From Roseiarcus sp963765375 (GTDB taxonomy: Bacteria > Pseudomonadota > Alphaproteobacteria > Rhizobiales > Beijerinckiaceae), in NCBI GenBank assembly GCA_963765375.1, contig CAVXVZ010000005.1, positions 682,001 to 746,000 on the forward strand: a stretch of 64,000 nt of DNA. The letters are read 5' to 3'. Shown here in pieces: positions 16,906 to 24,390 of the stretch. The notes below the pieces were generated by a model. The model was not told the DNA's origin. It was given only the letters and a program-made list of their open reading frames with translations, and did no database searches. The translations under genes were made by a program, and so were the position numbers. How positions within the stretch are numbered: position 1 is the stretch's first letter; every line of letters starts with the position of its first letter.

Positions 16906-17037
16906 ATGGTCTTGGCGGGGGCCTTGGTGGTCTATGCGCTCGGGTTCGTCGCTCTTTATCCGCTCGCCCATGCGAGCGTGTCGAAGAGCGCGGCCGAGGG
17001 CAACGACCCGGCGCTGGTCGGGCTCGCCGGCCCTTGA
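16906..17037 (+). CDS. possible small membrane peptide
   Basis: A 43-residue frame, MVLAGALVVYALGFV then LYPLAHASV and a polar tail ending GLAGP. The hydrophobic helix and tail are protein-like, but the start is doubtful: AGGAGG at 16810-16815 has no standard in-frame start codon at good distance, and the upstream in-frame sequence (SERPLSFHDFLSARSA) also looks coding. Either the gene uses a rare start or the annotated ATG 16906 is internal. Confidence 0.3.
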   Translation: MVLAGALVVYALGFVALYPLAHASVSKSAAEGNDPALVGLAGP

Positions 17038-17064
17038 TCCGATGAGGCGGTCGCCGCGCCGAGA

Positions 17065-18135
17065 CTAACTGTCCGCTTCCAGCCGATCGACATAAAGGTG
17101 GGTCGCTCCCCGCGGGTCGGTGACGACGTGCGTTCCGTCGCCATTGCTGTGGAGCCATTGCGGCCCGAGGGGGACCTTGCCCCGCCCGCCCGGAATGTCG
17201 AGCATGTAGGTCGGCGTCGCCACCCCCGAAAGCCGGCCGCGCAAGAGGCGCATCAGCTCCTGGCCTCTTGCGATCGGCACGCGCCATTGCGCCGCGCCAG
17301 GCGCGAGGTCGACGTGATGCAGGTAGTAAGGCTTCACCCGCGCTTCGACGAAAGCGCGCATCAAGTCGATGAGCGTCTCCGGATCGTCGTTGACGCCTTT
17401 CAAAAGAACGCTCTGGCTGACCAGCATCGCTCCGGCAGTCGTCAGACGGCGGCAGGCGGCGCGTGCGGCGTCGGTAAGCTCGCGCGGATGGTTGGCGTGC
17501 ACGGCGACGACGGTCGTCTTGCCGTCGGCGACGAGCGCGCGGGCCATCGCCTTCGTCACCCGCTCCGGCGCCGCCACCGGCAGGCGGGTATGCCAGCGCA
17601 GCACTTTCACGTGCGGGATTGCCGCGAGCGCCTTGGTCGTCTCGGCGATCCGGCGCGGCGACAGGATCAGTGGATCGCCGCCGGTCAGGATGACCTCCCA
17701 CAAGACAGGTCGCGCGCGGATGTAGTCGATCGCCGCGGCGAAGTCGGCCACGCTCAAGGCGCCCGCGCCGGGACCGACCCGTTCGCGGCGGAAGCAGAAC
17801 CGGCAATAGACCGCGCAGGCCGCGACCAGCTTGATCAGCACTCGATCGGGATAGCGATGCACCAGTCCAGGAATCGGGCTCATCGCGTCGTCGCCGATCG
17901 GGTCGTCGCTCTCAGCGGGGTCGCGGATGAGCTCGCGGGCGTCGGGGATGAACTGGCGCGCGATCGGGTCGGAAGCATCGCCCGGCCTGACGAGCGCGGC
18001 GAGCGCCGGCGTCAGCGCGATCGCATAGCGCCCGGCGACGGCCTCGAGTTCCTTGAGCCGTTCCGGCGCGGCGAGCCCGGCCTCGATCAGGGACCGGGGG
18101 GTGCTCAGACGCGGAGACGTTGGCTGGATGGACAT
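17065..18135 (-). CDS. KamA/EpmB-type radical SAM lysine 2,3-aminomutase-like protein
   Basis: A 356-residue radical SAM protein with the cluster motif CAVYCRFC (Cys107, Cys111, Cys114), the ILTGGDPL motif, a LRWHTRLPV block and a C-terminal GGRGKVPLGP containing the PLP-lysine. Length and motifs suit EF-P beta-lysine isomerase EpmB as well as short lysine 2,3-aminomutases. EpmB makes R-beta-lysine for elongation factor P modification; efp and epmA are often adjacent in alphaproteobacteria but are not seen within the window. The start ATG 18135 lacks competitors. Confidence 0.8.
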   Translation of the reverse strand: MSIQPTSPRLSTPRSLIEAGLAAPERLKELEAVAGRYAIALTPALAALVRPGDASDPIARQFIPDARELIRDPAESDDPIGDDAMSPIPGLVHRYPDRVLIKLVAACAVYCRFCFRRERVGPGAGALSVADFAAAIDYIRARPVLWEVILTGGDPLILSPRRIAETTKALAAIPHVKVLRWHTRLPVAAPERVTKAMARALVADGKTTVVAVHANHPRELTDAARAACRRLTTAGAMLVSQSVLLKGVNDDPETLIDLMRAFVEARVKPYYLHHVDLAPGAAQWRVPIARGQELMRLLRGRLSGVATPTYMLDIPGGRGKVPLGPQWLHSNGDGTHVVTDPRGATHLYVDRLEADS

Positions 18136-18247
18136 GCGTTCGTGAGCCTTATGCGTCCCTTACGCTCGGACGTCACTTTCCCTCTCGAATGCTTATTCGG
18201 GCGAGCGCACCTTTCTGCACGAGAGCGAGAGAAATGGAAGCGCGTCA

Positions 18248-18580
18248 ATGTCAAATCCTTCCTGGGCTCTCATAAAATCGGACAATCCACGAACCTGCGG
18301 GCTCGACCGATGCGATGAGCGCGAGGCCGATCCCTCAGCGGCAACGAGATTCTTCAATCGGGTCAAATTCCTGCGCCTTGGCGGATACCCTCTCGGCGCC
18401 GCGATCATCGGCGCGTGGCGGATGGGAAAGGGCAAGCCGGTCTACGTGAACTATCCGCGAGAGCGCCCGGCCCTGCTGGACGAATTCGACCCGCCGACGC
18501 CATCGCAGATGTTCGCCCGTCTGGGGCTGCTGCTGGTGATTGGCCTCGGCTTCAACCTCGTGGCCGAGTTCCTGGTCTGA
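18248..18580 (+). CDS. hypothetical protein with C-terminal membrane anchor
   Basis: A 110-residue protein: polar N-terminal half, a mid-region LRLGGYPLGAAIIGAWRMG and a hydrophobic C-terminal helix (MFARLGLLLVIGLGFNLVAEF) that would anchor it with nearly nothing outside. GGAAG lies upstream of ATG 18248. No family recognised. First of three short rightward genes before the SIR2 region. Confidence 0.45.
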   Translation: MSNPSWALIKSDNPRTCGLDRCDEREADPSAATRFFNRVKFLRLGGYPLGAAIIGAWRMGKGKPVYVNYPRERPALLDEFDPPTPSQMFARLGLLLVIGLGFNLVAEFLV

Positions 18581-18669
18581 CGCCCCTCCCAGCAGTCAAC
18601 GAAGACTTTAGGCGACGGGCTCGCGGCAAGAAAAATCTCGGGTCCCTCGCGCGCAACCAAGGTGACGTC

Positions 18670-18933
18670 ATGATTCAGCAAGAGATCAAGGCGCCTCCCG
18701 CCGCAAGCCTATCGTGCCTCTTCGTCGGGCGGGATCGAGCCGGTCACTGGGTGGTCAAGGACGCACGGAGCCTGTGCGGCGGCCTATTCGCAAACCGGAC
18801 CGAGGCGATCAGATTTGCGATGTATGAATGCCAGCGCCGACCACAATCGGTCATCATGCTGCCAGAGGGCCTCGAGCTCGACGGGCCGCTCGACGAGCAT
18901 GATGCTGGCGGTTCGGCGAAGCGGTCTGCATGA
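18670..18933 (+). CDS. small hypothetical protein
   Basis: An 87-residue soluble protein beginning MIQQEIKAPP. The middle reads like the short beta-beta-alpha proteins annotated as DUF2188-like in Rhizobiales (GHWVVKDARSLCGGLFANRTEAIRFAMYE, seen here in pieces of that pattern), followed by VIMLPEGLEL. The stop overlaps the next gene in an ATGA, so they are likely co-translated. No function can be given. Confidence 0.5.
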   Translation: MIQQEIKAPPAASLSCLFVGRDRAGHWVVKDARSLCGGLFANRTEAIRFAMYECQRRPQSVIMLPEGLELDGPLDEHDAGGSAKRSA

Positions 18934-19217
18934 AAACCCCGTTTCTCGCCTTTGTCGCGGCGCTCGCGCTCTGCGGTCGCGCGGAGGCAGACGCGCCGCC
19001 GCCCAACTCGCTCCAAATGACGTGCGCCCAGGCTCGAAGCTTTATCGCCCAAAACGATGGCGCTGTTCTCGCGACCGGAGACGCCTACGCGAGCTTTCAT
19101 TTCTCGTACTGCTCGGGGCAGCCCGCGTATGTCCGTACGAAGGACGAGCGATATTGCTTCGTCGGCCAGTATTGCGATTGTGAGACGACGTATTGCGTCC
19201 AGTCCTATTTCCAATAG
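18930..19217 (+). CDS. small secreted cysteine-rich protein
   Basis: A 95-residue protein with a clear Sec signal peptide (MKTPFLAFVAALALCGRAEA, cleavage likely after Ala-Asp/Ala) and seven cysteines in the mature part (including MTCAQ, SYCSG, RYCFV, QYCDCETTYC). That suggests a disulfide-bonded periplasmic protein. It begins in an ATGA overlap with the upstream gene. Its stop lies only eight bases before the 13-bp tRNA-derived repeat, so it marks the left boundary of the possible insertion that holds the SIR2 gene. Confidence 0.6.
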   Translation: MKTPFLAFVAALALCGRAEADAPPPNSLQMTCAQARSFIAQNDGAVLATGDAYASFHFSYCSGQPAYVRTKDERYCFVGQYCDCETTYCVQSYFQ

Positions 19218-19224
19218 GCGTAGC

Positions 19225-19237
19225 GCGGACGGCGGGG
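19225..19237 (+). repeat. 13-bp direct repeat of the tRNA-Leu 3' end (possible attR/attL)
   Basis: GCGGACGGCGGGG here is identical to 20407-20419 inside the 3' acceptor/T-arm part of tRNA-Leu. The two copies are in the same orientation and enclose one gene, the SIR2 protein. This is the geometry of an element inserted at a tRNA 3' end. The match is short, so chance is not excluded. Confidence 0.5.
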
Positions 19238-19279
19238 AGCTCGCTTTCATTGCCCAGAGCATGACAACGAACTGGCGAC

Positions 19280-20323
19280 TTATCGCGGTTCTGAGGCTGG
19301 AAAGCAGCGCCGCATCAGCCGATCGAAGTGCGGACCGGACCAGCTCTCGATATCCACCGATTGAATTCCCCGCAACGACAGGAATTCCGACAGAAACGCG
19401 GTAGGGTCGTCTTTCGTGGGCCGAACCCACACGTGGCGGGCGAAGGCCTCTCCCATTGCCCGGAGTATCGTGCCTCTTGCGAAGCGATCGACTTCCTCCG
19501 CATCTCTCTCGAGCTCGAGTGTTCGAAGCGCCAGCCATCGGAGCAGGTTGATGTCGGTCATCGATAGGCCGACGAATAGGCAACGGCTCTCGCTCAACAT
19601 CCAGCCCATCACGCGATTGGCGAACGTCAACGCCGCCGCAGTCGTGGACCAGTATTGAGCGTCAGTAAAAACCAAGTTGTGATCGAAGAACCTGGGAAAT
19701 TTCTGCCGCCACTTTCCGTACACGCCGTCGACGTTGGCCGGCGCAAAACCGTGAATATGATAGATCGGGATAGGTCCCGGACCAGGCATCCCCAAGAAAC
19801 GGCCGGTAGATCGGGCGTAGGTGCGCACGATATCGCCGACCCATCGCCTTGACCGCGAGGGCTGCGAAAAGAACACCGCCTGCTCGAGCAGATCGTCAGC
19901 ATTGAGCGTCACGACGGCGTTGATCCGCCTCTGACCGCCCCGGCGGAACTCCTGAACGATCAGGCGGCCCAGAACTGCGAGCGATTCGTGTGACCGTTCG
20001 AATCCTGATTCATGCGCCGGGAACCGGGCGTCCGCATAGAGCTTCGTTCGCAGAACTTCCGAGAATTTCTCTTGTCCGAGTTTGTGATGTGCGAGCTCGA
20101 ACACAATTGGCAGGAATTGAGGCACTTCCCTTGGCGACTTCGTATCGGGTCCTATCTCCCATGGCGACCGTCGCTTCCCGAATGCCGCGCGCCATAGATC
20201 CTGCGCCAGAGCCTCCCAGGTCGGCAGGCCGCGCGGCGCCGAGATCCCCGATCCCAGGACCAGAGTTATTCCGCCCTGCCGGCATTCGCTCACCCACTTG
20301 GCTTGCTCAGGATTCTTCAACAT
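19280..20323 (-). CDS. SIR2-family NAD-binding domain protein, candidate defence gene
   Basis: A 347-residue soluble protein with the SIR2-like fold (SIR2_2 type): LVLGSGISAP at residues 21-30 for NAD binding, TLNADD at 139-144, the catalytic-type histidine in YHIHG (His191) and VGLSMTDINLLRW at 251-263. Proteins of this class act as NAD-depleting effectors in many anti-phage systems (Thoeris ThsA, DSR, SIR2-HerA and similar). No partner gene is adjacent, so it would be a single-gene system or a lone effector. GGGAGG lies almost on top of the ATG, so TTG 20320 is a possible start. It is the only gene between the tRNA-Leu 3' end and its 13-bp repeat. Confidence 0.8.
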   Translation of the reverse strand: MLKNPEQAKWVSECRQGGITLVLGSGISAPRGLPTWEALAQDLWRAAFGKRRSPWEIGPDTKSPREVPQFLPIVFELAHHKLGQEKFSEVLRTKLYADARFPAHESGFERSHESLAVLGRLIVQEFRRGGQRRINAVVTLNADDLLEQAVFFSQPSRSRRWVGDIVRTYARSTGRFLGMPGPGPIPIYHIHGFAPANVDGVYGKWRQKFPRFFDHNLVFTDAQYWSTTAAALTFANRVMGWMLSESRCLFVGLSMTDINLLRWLALRTLELERDAEEVDRFARGTILRAMGEAFARHVWVRPTKDDPTAFLSEFLSLRGIQSVDIESWSGPHFDRLMRRCFPASEPR

Positions 20324-20402
20324 TCCTCCCGCTCAGTGACGCCGCGACACGACAGGTGGTCGACAGCAGTGTCATACCCGCTAAGAAGGATGAAACAACG
20401 GG

Positions 20403-20489
20403 TGGTGCGGACGGCGGGGGTCGAACCCGCACAGCCTTGCGGCCGAGGGATTTTAAGTCCCTTGCGTCTACCGGTTTCGCCACGTCCGC
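20403..20489 (-). tRNA. tRNA-Leu (anticodon UAA)
   Basis: A class II tRNA with acceptor GCGGACG pairing CGTCCGC, D-loop GGTAGA, anticodon stem AGGGA/TCCCT with loop CTTAAAA giving anticodon TAA, a long variable arm (CGGCCGCAAGGCTG) and T-loop GGTTCGACC. Discriminator A and an encoded CCA (20403-20405) are present. Total 87 bases, normal for Leu. Confidence 0.95.
20407..20419 (+). repeat. 13-bp direct repeat inside the tRNA-Leu 3' end
   Basis: The tRNA-borne copy of GCGGACGGCGGGG, covering the 3' acceptor strand and the T-stem edge. Partner of the copy at 19225-19237. Confidence 0.5.
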
Positions 20490-20546
20490 CCGAAGCGCGC
20501 TTGTTTCACATTTTGGCCCGAAAATGAACCTCGGCGGCAAGACGGC

Positions 20547-21041
20547 TCAGCCGGGGCCGGCGATCGGCGGCTGGAAGGCGAGGCCCATGTCCCAGGGGAA
20601 ATAGATCCAGGTGTCCTGAGACACTTCGGTGATGAAGGTGTCGACCATCGGCCGCCCGAGCGGCTTGGCGTAGACGGTGGCGAAATGGGCTCTCGGCAGC
20701 ATCTCGCGCACCACCTTCGCCGTTGCGCCGGTGTCGACGAGGTCGTCCACAATGAGGATCTTCGCCCCGTCGTTGAGCCTCGAAACTTCAGCAGCGATCG
20801 TTTTCAGGACCTTGAGGCCGCCCTGGTTCTTGTAGTCGTGATAGGAGGCGATGCAGACGGTCTCGATCACCCGGACCTCGAGCTCCCGCGCGACGATCGC
20901 CGCCGGAACGAGCCCGCCCCGGGTGATGGCGACGATGGCGTCGAACGGCCCCGCCGAGGCGAGGCGCCAAGCGAGCGCGCGCGCGTCGCGGTGGAACTGG
21001 TCCCATGAGACCGGAAAGGCCTTGTCGCGGGCAGCGGTCAA
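20547..21041 (-). CDS. gpt: xanthine-guanine phosphoribosyltransferase
   Basis: A purine-salvage enzyme transferring phosphoribosyl from PRPP to guanine or xanthine. The 164-residue length is normal. The PRPP-binding loop ILIVDDLVDTGATAK is intact, as are the N-terminal block SWDQFHRDARALAW and the C-terminal Gpt-specific end YFPWDMG. It lies upstream of tRNA-Leu on the same strand with a 57-base gap. The start ATG 21041 has no good alternative. Confidence 0.93.
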   Translation of the reverse strand: MTAARDKAFPVSWDQFHRDARALAWRLASAGPFDAIVAITRGGLVPAAIVARELEVRVIETVCIASYHDYKNQGGLKVLKTIAAEVSRLNDGAKILIVDDLVDTGATAKVVREMLPRAHFATVYAKPLGRPMVDTFITEVSQDTWIYFPWDMGLAFQPPIAGPG

Positions 21042-21154
21042 AGGTCAGCTCCGTGGCGTGAGGATCGCGCTCTCCATAGCAAGCGCGAGGGCGAGGGGCG
21101 AGCAGCCGCCGCGCCGGATCAACACCTTTCGCTTTGGCCGCAGCCGGATGCGCC

Positions 21155-21907
21155 TCAGCGCGCCGCGGCGTCGCCCAAAAATGTGGCGATCATCGCCTCG
21201 ACCGCCGCCTTCGCCGCGGCCACGGCGCCCTCATCCTTGCCCCGCACCACGATCTGGTTGTTGAAGCGCCCGTCCTTGTACGACGGATAAGAGCCGATCG
21301 AGACGTCGGCGTGGGCGGCGGCGATCGCGGCGAGCGCGTCCCCATACCGGCCCTCCGGAACCCCGCCCGCCTCGATCGTCTCGACCTGCATCGCGGCGCC
21401 CGTCTTCATCGTCTTCACCGCGAAGTCGAGCATCGCCTGCATGACGGCGGGGACGCCGGCCATGACATACACGTTGCCGATGCGAAAACCCGGCGCGATC
21501 GAGATCGGGTTCTCGATGAGCTCGGCCGTGGCCGGGATGCGCGCCATGCGCCGTCGCGCGGGCGTCAGGTCGCCCGGCGCATACCGCTTGAGCATGGCGG
21601 CGATAACCCTCGGGTCCTCTTCGATCGGGACGCCGAACGCGCGCGCGACCGCGTCGGCGGTGATGTCGTCGTGAGTCGGCCCAATGCCCCCGGTCGTGAG
21701 CACATAGTCGTAACGCAGCCTCAGCGCGTTGAGGGCCCCGACGATCTCGTCCTCGACGTCGAGGACGACGCGCGCCTCCTTAACGTCGACGCCGATCTTC
21801 GCCAGATACTCGGCGATATAGCCGAGGTTGCGGTCCTTGGTGCGGCCTGAGAGGATTTCGTCGCCGATCACGAGCACGGCGGCGGTCACGGTCGTCGGAT
21901 TGTCCAT
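21155..21907 (-). CDS. CinA/MoaB-type molybdopterin-binding domain protein
   Basis: A 250-residue single-domain MoCF-fold protein of the competence/damage-inducible CinA N-terminal type. Signature blocks are VLVIGDEILSGRTKDRN, YDYVLTTGGIGPTHDDIT and VYVMAGVPAVMQAML. In full CinA this domain has ADP-ribose pyrophosphatase activity; the amidase domain is absent here, as in many alphaproteobacterial homologues. ATG 21907 (MDNPTTV) is chosen; the frame upstream is open but runs antisense to map and is not conserved. Divergent from map. Confidence 0.88.
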   Translation of the reverse strand: MDNPTTVTAAVLVIGDEILSGRTKDRNLGYIAEYLAKIGVDVKEARVVLDVEDEIVGALNALRLRYDYVLTTGGIGPTHDDITADAVARAFGVPIEEDPRVIAAMLKRYAPGDLTPARRRMARIPATAELIENPISIAPGFRIGNVYVMAGVPAVMQAMLDFAVKTMKTGAAMQVETIEAGGVPEGRYGDALAAIAAAHADVSIGSYPSYKDGRFNNQIVVRGKDEGAVAAAKAAVEAMIATFLGDAAAR

Positions 21908-22039
21908 CGCCAGGCTCCTTCGGCGCGCCAGACGGCAAAGCGCGAGGCTATCACGAAGCCAAGGAAAGTCGCGCGGAGCAAAGGAATCCTCAAGAGCGCG
22001 CGCGGGCGCCTTGTGTTCGGCGCGGAGCGGGGCATATGT

Positions 22040-22906
22040 ATGGTTTCTGAAAGACGGCACGGGAACGCTGCGGTGACGACTTCGACGACATTTGTGCAAG
22101 CGGGCGACAAGGTCGGGCGCCGCAGCGGGCAGATCCGGCTGTATCGGCCGGAAGATTTCGCCGGGATGCGCAAGGCAGGAGCGCTGACCGCGGAGGCGCT
22201 CGACCTCATTGGGCCGCTTGTCAGACCGGGGGTCACGACCGCGAGCCTCGACAAGTTCGTGTTCGAGTTCGCCCGCGACCACGACGCCTACCCGGCGCCG
22301 CTCAATTATCGCGGTTATCGCAAGTCGATCTGCACTTCGATCAATCACGTCGTCTGCCACGGCATTCCCGACGACAAGCCGCTGCGCGACGGCGATATCC
22401 TCAACATCGACGTGACCCTGATCGTCGACGGCTGGCATGGCGACGCGAGCCGGATGTTCGTGGCTGGCGAGGCGCCGCGGCGCGCGCAGCGCCTGATCGA
22501 CGTCACTTACGAGGCGATGATGCGCGGCATCGAGGCGATCAAGCCGGGCGGGACGACGGGCGACATTGGTTACGCCATCCAGGCCTATGCCGAGAGTGAG
22601 CGGTGCGGAGTCGTGCGCGATTTTTGCGGTCATGGCCTCGGCCGATTGTTCCACGACGAGCCGAACATCCTCCATGTCGGCCGGAAGGGCGAAGGCGCCC
22701 CGCTGCGCCCCGGCATGTTCTTCACCGTCGAGCCGATGATCAATCTTGGGGGTTACGGGGTGAAGATTCTCTCCGACGGCTGGACGGCGGTGACGCGCGA
22801 CCGGTCGCTGTCGGCGCAATTCGAGCATACGGTCGGGGTGACCGAGACCGGGTGCGAGATTTTCACCCTTTCGCCCACGGGGGCCGACCGCGCGCCGATC
22901 CGATGA
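22040..22906 (+). CDS. map: methionine aminopeptidase, type I
   Basis: Removes the N-terminal methionine from nascent proteins using two metal ions. Ligands are visible in order: Asp in NIDVTLIVDG, Asp in WHGDASRMF, His in FCGHGLG, Glu in TVEPMI and Glu in QFEHTV. The substrate-contacting His is in INHVVCHGIP. About 288 residues with a basic N-terminal extension of some 30 residues. ATG 22040 chosen; the GTG at the VTTSTTF position is an alternative. It ends in an ATGA overlap with radC. Confidence 0.95.
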   Translation: MVSERRHGNAAVTTSTTFVQAGDKVGRRSGQIRLYRPEDFAGMRKAGALTAEALDLIGPLVRPGVTTASLDKFVFEFARDHDAYPAPLNYRGYRKSICTSINHVVCHGIPDDKPLRDGDILNIDVTLIVDGWHGDASRMFVAGEAPRRAQRLIDVTYEAMMRGIEAIKPGGTTGDIGYAIQAYAESERCGVVRDFCGHGLGRLFHDEPNILHVGRKGEGAPLRPGMFFTVEPMINLGGYGVKILSDGWTAVTRDRSLSAQFEHTVGVTETGCEIFTLSPTGADRAPIR

Positions 22907-23727
22907 CCTCGGAAGGCGGCGGGGACGCGAAGACCTTTCGTCGGCGCCGCGAGCGGCCGCGCGTCCAGTTGCATGAGGCGGGCGCGCCGGCGTCGGCGGC
23001 AGGTCGATTGCAGTTGCCCGCGGATTCCGCGACCCCGGAAGGCGGCGAAGGCGGAACGCCGCACTATCATGGCCATCGCGAGCGGCTCAGGTCGCGTCTC
23101 ATGGAGGCCGGCCCGGGCGCCCTCGCCGATTACGAACTCATCGAACTCATCCTCTTCCGCGCCATCCCTCGCCGCGACGTGAAGCCGCTGGCGAAGACCC
23201 TCGTCGCCCGCTTCGGCTCGTTCGCCGAGGCGATCGCGGCGGAGCCGGGACGATTGGCCGAGGTCGAGGGGATGAGCGCTGGCGCGGTCGCCGAGTTCAA
23301 GATCGTCGAGGCCGCCGCGCAACGGTTCGCCAAGGGCGCGGTCAAGAAGCGGCTGCCGATGGGCTCGTGGAGCGAGGTTATCGATTACTGCCGCACGTCG
23401 ATGGCGTTCGAGGGCCGCGAGATCTTCCGGGTCCTGTTCCTCGACCGCAAGAACGGACTGATCGCCGACGAGATTCAAGGGTCAGGCACCGTCGATCACA
23501 CCCCCGTATATCCGCGTGAAGTGATGCGCAGAGCGCTGGAACTGTCGGCGACGGCGGTCGTGCTGGTGCACAACCACCCCTCGGGAGATCCGACGCCTTC
23601 GACCCAGGACGTCAGGATGACCCTGGAGATCATCGCCGTCGCCAAGACATTGGGCCTCGCCGTCCACGATCACATCATCGTCGGCCGCGACGGCCATGCG
23701 TCCCTGCGCGGCATGAAGTTGATCTGA
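22903..23727 (+). CDS. radC: RadC family JAB/MPN domain protein
   Basis: A 274-residue RadC protein. An Arg-rich low-complexity N-terminus is followed by the helix-hairpin-helix region (GHRERLRSRLMEAG, DYELIELILF, GMSAGAVAEFK) and a C-terminal JAMM metal-binding motif with HNHPSGDPTPSTQD and the upstream Glu. The family was once thought to act in DNA repair, but the role is unresolved; the fold suggests a metallopeptidase-like or nuclease-like activity. Translationally coupled to map. Confidence 0.93.
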   Translation: MTSEGGGDAKTFRRRRERPRVQLHEAGAPASAAGRLQLPADSATPEGGEGGTPHYHGHRERLRSRLMEAGPGALADYELIELILFRAIPRRDVKPLAKTLVARFGSFAEAIAAEPGRLAEVEGMSAGAVAEFKIVEAAAQRFAKGAVKKRLPMGSWSEVIDYCRTSMAFEGREIFRVLFLDRKNGLIADEIQGSGTVDHTPVYPREVMRRALELSATAVVLVHNHPSGDPTPSTQDVRMTLEIIAVAKTLGLAVHDHIIVGRDGHASLRGMKLI

Positions 23728-23763
23728 TCGGCGGCCGTCGGCGTTCGAACCTGTTCGCAGTTG

Positions 23764-24390
23764 CTAAAGGTCGCCGGTTCGCGACCGTCGAGCGGCGGCC
23801 AATTCGCTTGGAGTGTCGATATCGACGATCACGCCGGCGTCGGGCGCTTCGACTTCGACGAGCTCGTCGGCGCTGAGCGAGCCGATAAGCCGCCGCGCGC
23901 CCTCGTCGCCCGTGAGCCGCATCGCCGCCTCGAACAGGCCGCGCCCGAGCAGCATGGGGTTGCCGCGCCGGCCCCCGCGAGTGGGCGCGGCCGCAAGCGC
24001 TCGCTCTTTCGCCAGAAAGGCGTCGATCATGGCGTCGATGAGCCGTGGCTCGATCCACGGCATGTCGCCGAGGAGGAAAAGCGCGCCCGCGACATCGCCC
24101 GGCATCGCGGAAATTCCGACCCTCAGCGACGAGGCAAGGCCGCTCGAAAATTCCGGATTGTGGGCGGCTTCGACGTCAAGGCCGGCGAGCGCCGCCTCGA
24201 CTGACGCACGAGCGTGGCCGGTCACGACGACCACCGGACGCGCCTTTGACGCGAGCGCCGCTTCCGCCGCCATCCGCACGATGGGCTTATCGCCGAGCTT
24301 CGCAACAAGCTTCGTCGCGCCTGGGCCGCCGGCGGCGCGAAAGCGCGCCGACTGGCCCGCCGCAAGCACGACGGCGCCGACCCTAGTCAC
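23764..24390 (-). CDS. mocA: molybdenum cofactor cytidylyltransferase-like (MocA family)
   Basis: A 208-residue NTP-transferase domain protein with VLAAGQSARF (nucleotide-binding loop), GATKL with the family lysine, FLLGDMPWIEP metal site and GNPMLLG. MocA adds CMP to MPT-Mo to make the cytosine dinucleotide cofactor that CO dehydrogenase/xanthine dehydrogenase-type enzymes use. GTG 24390 overlaps the stop of the MoeA-like gene by eight bases. It is the last gene of the leftward cox-like cluster, a fitting place for cofactor finishing. Confidence 0.85.
   Translation of the reverse strand: MTRVGAVVLAAGQSARFRAAGGPGATKLVAKLGDKPIVRMAAEAALASKARPVVVVTGHARASVEAALAGLDVEAAHNPEFSSGLASSLRVGISAMPGDVAGALFLLGDMPWIEPRLIDAMIDAFLAKERALAAAPTRGGRRGNPMLLGRGLFEAAMRLTGDEGARRLIGSLSADELVEVEAPDAGVIVDIDTPSELAAARRSRTGDL

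Noticed and set aside
21907..22828. Upstream extension of the CinA-type gene to 22828
   Set aside because: The extra 300 residues run antisense to map and resemble no protein; MDNPTTV is the family-like start.
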